Assembly: GCA_038501625.1 (NCBI GenBank)
Contig: JAZAYU010000052.1
Span: 1,630,796 to 1,694,795, forward strand
Direction: 5' to 3'
Source: Corbicula japonica
Taxonomy: Eukaryota > Mollusca > Bivalvia > Venerida > Cyrenidae
Length of the DNA stretch: 64,000 nt
Made by a program: the position numbers and the translations under genes
Shown: positions 58,665-64,000 of the stretch, piece by piece
Numbering within the stretch: position 1 is the first letter of the stretch
How the letters are laid out: every line of letters starts with the position of its first letter
Notes under the pieces: generated by a model
What the model saw: only the letters and a program-made list of their open reading frames with translations
Told to the model about the DNA's origin: nothing
Databases searched by the model: none

Positions 58665-59735
58665 CATAATTTAATATCATATCATTTTTAATGTTTACCG
58701 TAACATTCTGATTAAAATGTAATTTCATTCGTTATAAAGATATTTTATATGGAACATAGGTTTTCTCCTTGCGGATTAGAGTTGATATAAACAAATCTTA
58801 CAATAATACAAAGAACTCCAGCCAAGTAGAGGGCATTGGCAGACGGTTTGATTTAACTTTCTGCGTTTATCACAGCATTGGCCTGCTAACACATAAACTT
58901 CCTTCATACAACATTTTCGTATACGGGTTTTCGATTTTGATTAGGCAACATGGGGCTTCCTTGATCTTGTGTTGAATGTCACAAATCCTTGGCCGGTGAG
59001 CGTTTGAGAGTTCGAACTGAACCTTCGACGAAGCAATCAGAGAACAAATGGAACTAGATAGGCAAATAATTGCCTGGAAAGCAGGGCTGAGCGCATGCAG
59101 CACTGTAAGCGACCGCAATTCAATTGCATACATACATAAAATAAATTCGTAATTATATACAAAATAAAGTACGAATTTACTGTAACATATATAAATGCTC
59201 TTAAGCATAACTTATTATAGAAGATTTCGCAAGGACCCAGGCTTTATCATCAACAATGGGGAGATTGACCTGGTCTGTGTGTTAACAGCATGCTCAACTC
59301 TCGCCGAGCGTGACACAATTGACCAGTGGACAATGGACTCCTGGAGCTAGAACGGTTCAGTTCAGATTACAAGATAATCATTGACAGATCTGATCAATAA
59401 ATACCACCCTGAGGATAAATATTCAACACATCTTTATGTATCTTGTCATATCTGCTGATTTCTCGGCCTGGTTATCTACTGTTTCCGTATGACTTCGTCG
59501 CCGAAGGCTTCTGTGTATAGGCTCAAAGCCGTAAATGATCTTATTTTTACAGGTAGTAAGTTCTTTGATCTGCACCGGTTGAAGTTTTCTGTTATTGCAA
59601 CGGTCAATTGGAAGGGCGGTAACTCGAACACTACCAAAACAATACAGTATATCCACAGCAATTCTGAGTGTCAGGAACTTTAACATAACTCGTTAAATTT
59701 GAGAAATTGAAATAGATGATCCTTAATTTCCAATT
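58665..59735. other. Intergenic DNA
   Basis: Overlapping short frames on both strands around 59420-59690 without recognisable domains. Confidence 0.4.
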
Positions 59736-59737
59736 AA

Positions 59738-59850
59738 TAAACAACACCATCCAAATAAAATGACGTTTGACCATATATATCTTGTATAGTATGTAAAATA
59801 TATAGGTATACTTGGTCAAATGTCATATTTATTGAGTTTGGATGGTTTGT
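59738..59850. repeat. Imperfect inverted repeat, possible MITE
   Basis: AAACAACACCATCCAAATAA and GTTTGACCA face TTGGTCAAATGTCAT and TTTGGATGGTTTGTTC. Confidence 0.6.
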
Positions 59851-59854
59851 TCGC

Positions 59855-61200
59855 CGTGTGGCACGGCATAAATGTATATTTCCGTTGTCATTTAAAGTTA
59901 TTTATATTTTGAGAAAGTTAACTAACATTTTTAGACCAAACAAGTCATAAATAATGTCATGGAACAAAAACAAACTGACACACTAGCTAGCCGCGGGACA
60001 GTTCTCACACATTCTCAATAAATCAATATTATCATATGCCTGCATACATCGTTGAAACTCTCATTGTTATGTGCCGTGTCAGAGCTTATCTTTCCGTTAT
60101 CTTTGGTCTATTTGTAGACATAATATTTCTAAATTTAGACGTATTTCCTTTGTTTTGCTACAAAACCAAAACAAAAACTAAGCAAAACAAAAATGACTTG
60201 TGGTGACCTATTTGTTGTAGAGGTGATAGCCAAAACTCGCCAAGACGAATTAGACATATAATCTTTATGTTCTAAAACATTTATCTCTCTTTACACCGGT
60301 CAGCAAGAACAAAATCAAATAATGCCCATATTTGCAAATTTCTTTCGGGGAAATAGCTGGTTCACTTGACCAAAAAAAACAAGACATCGACCACATAAAA
60401 ACAAAAAACTGAAATAACTTGATAGTTCTAAATAACATATCAACATTACACACCAAAAGTGTTCAAAGCGGAATGTTCAAGTACTTTCAGTTGCCATCAA
60501 CCTGTTTCCAAATATCTAACAGGGCTTTCCGGAACAGCCAAGGAGAAATACAAAAGAAGTCCGTCAAATCATTTAGCGTAAGGTTTCTAGGAATTGCTAT
60601 GCTTATCCCGGATTCTGAGGTCAGTGGAAGCAATAGCTTACTTTGGATGATTTATGACTTTCATTACTCGTAATTGTGTTGAATTGTGATTATATGCCTG
60701 TTGAACTTCGGTCGCTTTGATTTTAGATGTATCTCATCCCCAGGTCAAGTGTTATAGAATCCACAACTTTCATATGAAAGATGTTATGAATTATTATCAT
60801 TTAAACAATAAACAAGTCGATACCTAATCACTCAGAACTGTCAGAGTCTGACATTTGTATATACTAATTATCCGAAAATAAGTAATTAATTGACAACTCG
60901 GTTTAGATTTCCGCATTACGTCATTTAATCATAAAGAATTTTATTGATGGCGGTGCATAATATGCATAACAAAATGTCAGATCGGGCAATCTTTATTGCA
61001 CGAAATTTTATCACCGTCTGCCAGTAAGTTATCTGCAGAACAGTTTGTCGTCAGTTGAAGCTACTTAAAACAAGATCAAAGATTCATTGAGCCTTCCTTA
61101 ATTTTTAGAAATACTATTATGTACAAATGCTCATTTTGTAACGAGTGAGATGTTGTTCAGGTGCCACCCCTTGCAGATATTTCTTTCAAAACTCTATCTT
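59855..61200. other. Intergenic DNA
   Basis: No gene or repeat recognised. Confidence 0.45.
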
Positions 61201-61202
61201 GA

Positions 61203-61567
61203 TATTTAAGGAATGATTCTTATTTTGGTGCGGTTCATGCAGATTGGACGTGCACGCGAGAGCTGGCAAATCCATAAAGCGCGCTAGCGCTTTATGGTAA
61301 ATTTGCCAGCTCTCGCGTGCACGTCCAATCTGCATGAACCGCACCAAATAAGAATCATTACTTATATTTACATTTTATTCATTTTATTCTTTAAATAAAC
61401 TTAAGTCGAACGCTTTCAAAAATTAGAATTAAGTGAAAAGGGGGAGTAATACGTGGGAGTTTTCAATAGTAACAGCCATGACATTACTGACGTCATTACG
61501 GGTCATGCGGTTCATGAAAAAAGAACCAATTTTTTTTAAACGAAGAAATCAATAGGAATGTAAATAT
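61203..61567. repeat. Palindromic dispersed repeat, full copy
   Basis: 61213-61358 is an inverted repeat with arms of about 70 bp (GGTGCGGTTCATGCAGATTG ... CAATCTGCATGAACCGCACC) around GCGCTAGCGC at 61281-61290. It continues with about 210 bp including GTAACAGCCATGAC, GACGTCATTACGGGTCATGC and AATCAATAGGAATG, shared with 11217-11510. Confidence 0.9.
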
Positions 61568-61569
61568 GT

Positions 61570-62470
61570 GTCGAATGTTCGTGGCGGCGTTTGTTTCGCA
61601 GCCTGCCGGCGTTGGTAGTCTGGCAGCGTGAAGTTATCGGCTTGACGGTCGACGGCTTTTTTGCATTGCATAACATGCTAATGCCAGGAACTGATTTTCT
61701 CTGCTATCGACCAGTGCCATGATACGCCCTAGCATAGATCAAGACAACACATCCTCGACCTCATCTAAACAACTAGTGTTAGAAGTTACACAACAATAAA
61801 TGTCATTCTTTCATAGTTGTAAACCCAGTAAGATATCATAAAACGTAAACATTATTTGTCTAGTGCGTCGTGCATTCATGTGTGATTGTCAGCCAATGCA
61901 AAAAACACACCAAAAACAGCCGTATCATTCATGTATCAATGTTTCATTTCTTCGCTTCTAACATTTAAGCACGGGTGGGACAGTTAAACTGGGAACCTAA
62001 CAAAGACGACTTCTCTAACATGACCTCCGTGAATGTAACAATTTTCTTTCACTCCCTGAAATTCTGCGAAAGATTTTGGAGTTAAGTTCTATATTTTACA
62101 AAATTTTGGTGCAACGGTACTCAATGTAATAATGTGAACATATGCGAATATCAAAGGTTAGACCACTTAGCTAAAAATTAATTTCAACCCTCCCCAAACC
62201 TACCAAATTGAAAAGTGATTACATGACAACTTAACGATTTCTGACGTATCTCACGTAAACTCATCCGCAAACATGAAAAAAATGTTGAAGTTGGTGCAGA
62301 AATACGCAGGATGTTTTCCTGGACAGAATGTGGGCCTGGGGAGAATGTCTTGTGATACCTACTTAGGTATTAGTCACGCAAAAACGACATGTACAGTAGC
62401 GCATTTATTACGGGTGTTTTTATTCATTACTGCTTTTATCATTATGTGTATCAATAACAAAATATCAAGA
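61570..62470. other. Intergenic DNA
   Basis: A locally CG-richer stretch at 61565-61660 (GTGGCGGCGTTTG, GCCTGCCGGCG). No supported gene. Confidence 0.35.
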
Positions 62471-62475
62471 TTATG

Positions 62476-62632
62476 ATGATGATGATGATGATGATGATAG
62501 TGATGATGTAATGTTTGTTGTTGCTTATGTTGTTGTTGTTGTTGCTTATGTTGTTGTTGTTGTTGCTGCTTATGTTGTTGTTGTTGTCGTCGTCGTCGTC
62601 GATGATGATGATGATGAAGAAGAAGAAGATGA
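62476..62632. repeat. Compound trinucleotide microsatellite
   Basis: Blocks of GAT, then GTT with GCT/TAT interruptions, then GTC, GAT, GAA and GAT. The Leu-rich and Asn/Asp-rich frames over it are artefacts. Confidence 0.97.
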
Positions 62633-62714
62633 TGATCAAATCACTATATCTATTAAGAAACTATAATTATATAACTCTTATAATAGATAGTAAAAACAGA
62701 TACGGTCGCTAAAA

Positions 62715-63055
62715 TAAACGTACGCTGGTCGTTGACGTAAAAATAGCGGATCTTAGTAAACTAAATGATTAATGCCGATATTTAATGATATTTCAGATTA
62801 AATCCTTTAAAATATAACGCTTAATAAGCAAATATATTGATACATTGTTTAATACGGGTAGGATGTTAAACGATAAAGCGATATCATCGTATGGCTGAAC
62901 GTTTAATGTTACATCTATTTAAACTTTAATTAATCACAGCTAATAGACCAGTTTGGTGATTGAAAATCGATCCTTAGGAAATATTTATCAAAAGGTTTTT
63001 GGAACAAAAGCACATATCAACCAGTCTGAAGTTTTGTAAGAATGAGAATGAAATG
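62715..63055. other. AT-rich non-coding stretch
   Basis: Nothing recognised. Confidence 0.4.
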
Positions 63056-63069
63056 TGAGCGGTGGATGT

Positions 63070-63190
63070 GACGACGGTCATGTAAAAGTGACGTGACTAA
63101 AACCAGGACCCGTCCTTGTAAGAAAGACATGACAAAACCAGGACCTGCCCTTGTAAAAGTGACGTGACTAAAACAAGGATCTGTCCTTAG
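63070..63190. repeat. Minisatellite, about 2.5 units of 44-48 bp
   Basis: TGTAAAAGTGACGTGACTAA and CCAGGACCCGTCCTTGTAAG recur with small changes at 63081, 63125 and 63152. Confidence 0.8.
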
Positions 63191-63194
63191 TTGT

Positions 63195-64000
63195 GCTAAA
63201 CCAGCCACTGTTTAAGCACATACTATTTTCAAGCGCTTCCGTGTAAAAAAGAGAACTATGCGCAACTTTAGTTTTACGTAGAGGTTGTTAACGTTCTAGT
63301 CACTCCTTGAATTTAAGTTTAGCTATTTCATAAAATTGTGATGTCTCCCCATAGGTCATTAGCACATTTGTTCATTTATTAACAGGTTTGATAAATCTTA
63401 TACAGGTATATTCGACCGTTTTCATTATTATAGAAGTAAATATGACATTTATACCCTGTTTTTGTTTGAATCTGCCGAAAACAACATACTCGCTGCGGTG
63501 ACTGACAAAGTAATTAGAGGGATTGTATTTCCGTTTCAATCAGCAGGTCCTATGTATGAAACACAATATATATTTCCTGCCAGTGCCTGGTTTAAAGCAG
63601 TGCAACATGCGCGCTTTCACCCTTTGGGTCACAGAAAAGGAACGTCATTTTGAAATTCTTTGTATAAATAACAAATTAATGTCAAAATCTGTTTTTTTTT
63701 TCGTTTGATGTATTGTTTCTTTCTGTGGCTTTAAATATCATATCCATTTTATTAAAGGGAAACACTAACAACATACCAACATGATTTATCTTAACACGTA
63801 CGATATTGTTTTAAGAAAACATATTACATGCTCGAGATTTTATGGCAGTCTTTGTTAGTATTGTACTTAGTCCAGTTGGTCGCAATTTAAGATACGTTGT
63901 TTTTCTGCAATGTTCTATTCAATAATTTAGCTATCCCATGAATATGATCATAATAATGGGGGCTAAATATGACAAGGTTGATTCTAATAAACGCCATACA
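63195..64000. other. Intergenic DNA to the window end
   Basis: Short frames only (for example 63462-63653) with no recognised domain; no repeat identified. Confidence 0.4.

Noticed and set aside
62451..62712. Leu-rich and Asn/Asp-rich small proteins
   Set aside because: Pure translations of the trinucleotide microsatellite.

Overview
The window is eukaryotic nuclear DNA, AT-rich and intron-rich, from an invertebrate that is very probably a bivalve mollusc. Three coding genes can be supported. Innexin gap-junction genes exclude vertebrates, and the repeat style (dense short inverted-repeat MITEs, short satellite arrays, tRNA-derived SINE heads) resembles bivalve genomes. A dreissenid or venerid clam is my guess from general familiarity, not something the sequence proves.

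Genes. On the + strand, 4414-8404 holds the last two coding exons of a class III ubiquitin-conjugating enzyme of the UBE2E group; its 5' exons lie upstream of the window. On the - strand are two innexin paralogs in the same orientation, about 12.6 kb apart: innexin A (coding exons 37698-37520 and 34963-33870, 424 aa if the start codon is split) and innexin B (52895-52711, 52111-51489 and 50708-50310, 402 aa). In both, the first recognisable coding exon opens with a single G completing a codon, which suggests a shared gene structure in which the ATG is split by an intron.

Layout. 0-33.4 kb is packed with one family of roughly 210-235 bp TTAA-flanked (piggyBac-type) MITEs, called family A here: about 45 copies and fragments, against two in the remaining 30 kb. 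Family B, a near-perfect 146-bp hairpin MITE with 3-bp CAG/CTG target duplications, has about 18 copies between 12.4 and 58.7 kb, several nested inside family A. Other elements are a 431-bp foldback ending 27 bp before the last UBE2E exon, a 161-bp hairpin with an 8-bp target duplication (hAT-like), a TA-flanked MITE in an innexin intron, a palindromic dispersed repeat near 61.3 kb with a broken partner at 11.3 kb, a ~144-bp tandem array at 14.86-16.16 kb, two face-to-face tRNA-like SINE heads at 22.7-23.0 kb, and several minisatellites. From about 39 to 64 kb, outside innexin B, the DNA is mostly featureless AT-rich intergenic sequence.

The genes do not form a functional unit. UBE2E is a ubiquitin-transfer enzyme; the innexins are membrane channel subunits that may co-assemble. 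I found no operon-like cluster, CRISPR array, or previously undescribed multi-gene system. What is most noteworthy is the transposon stratigraphy, the C-terminal extension of UBE2E, and the innexin gene structures.
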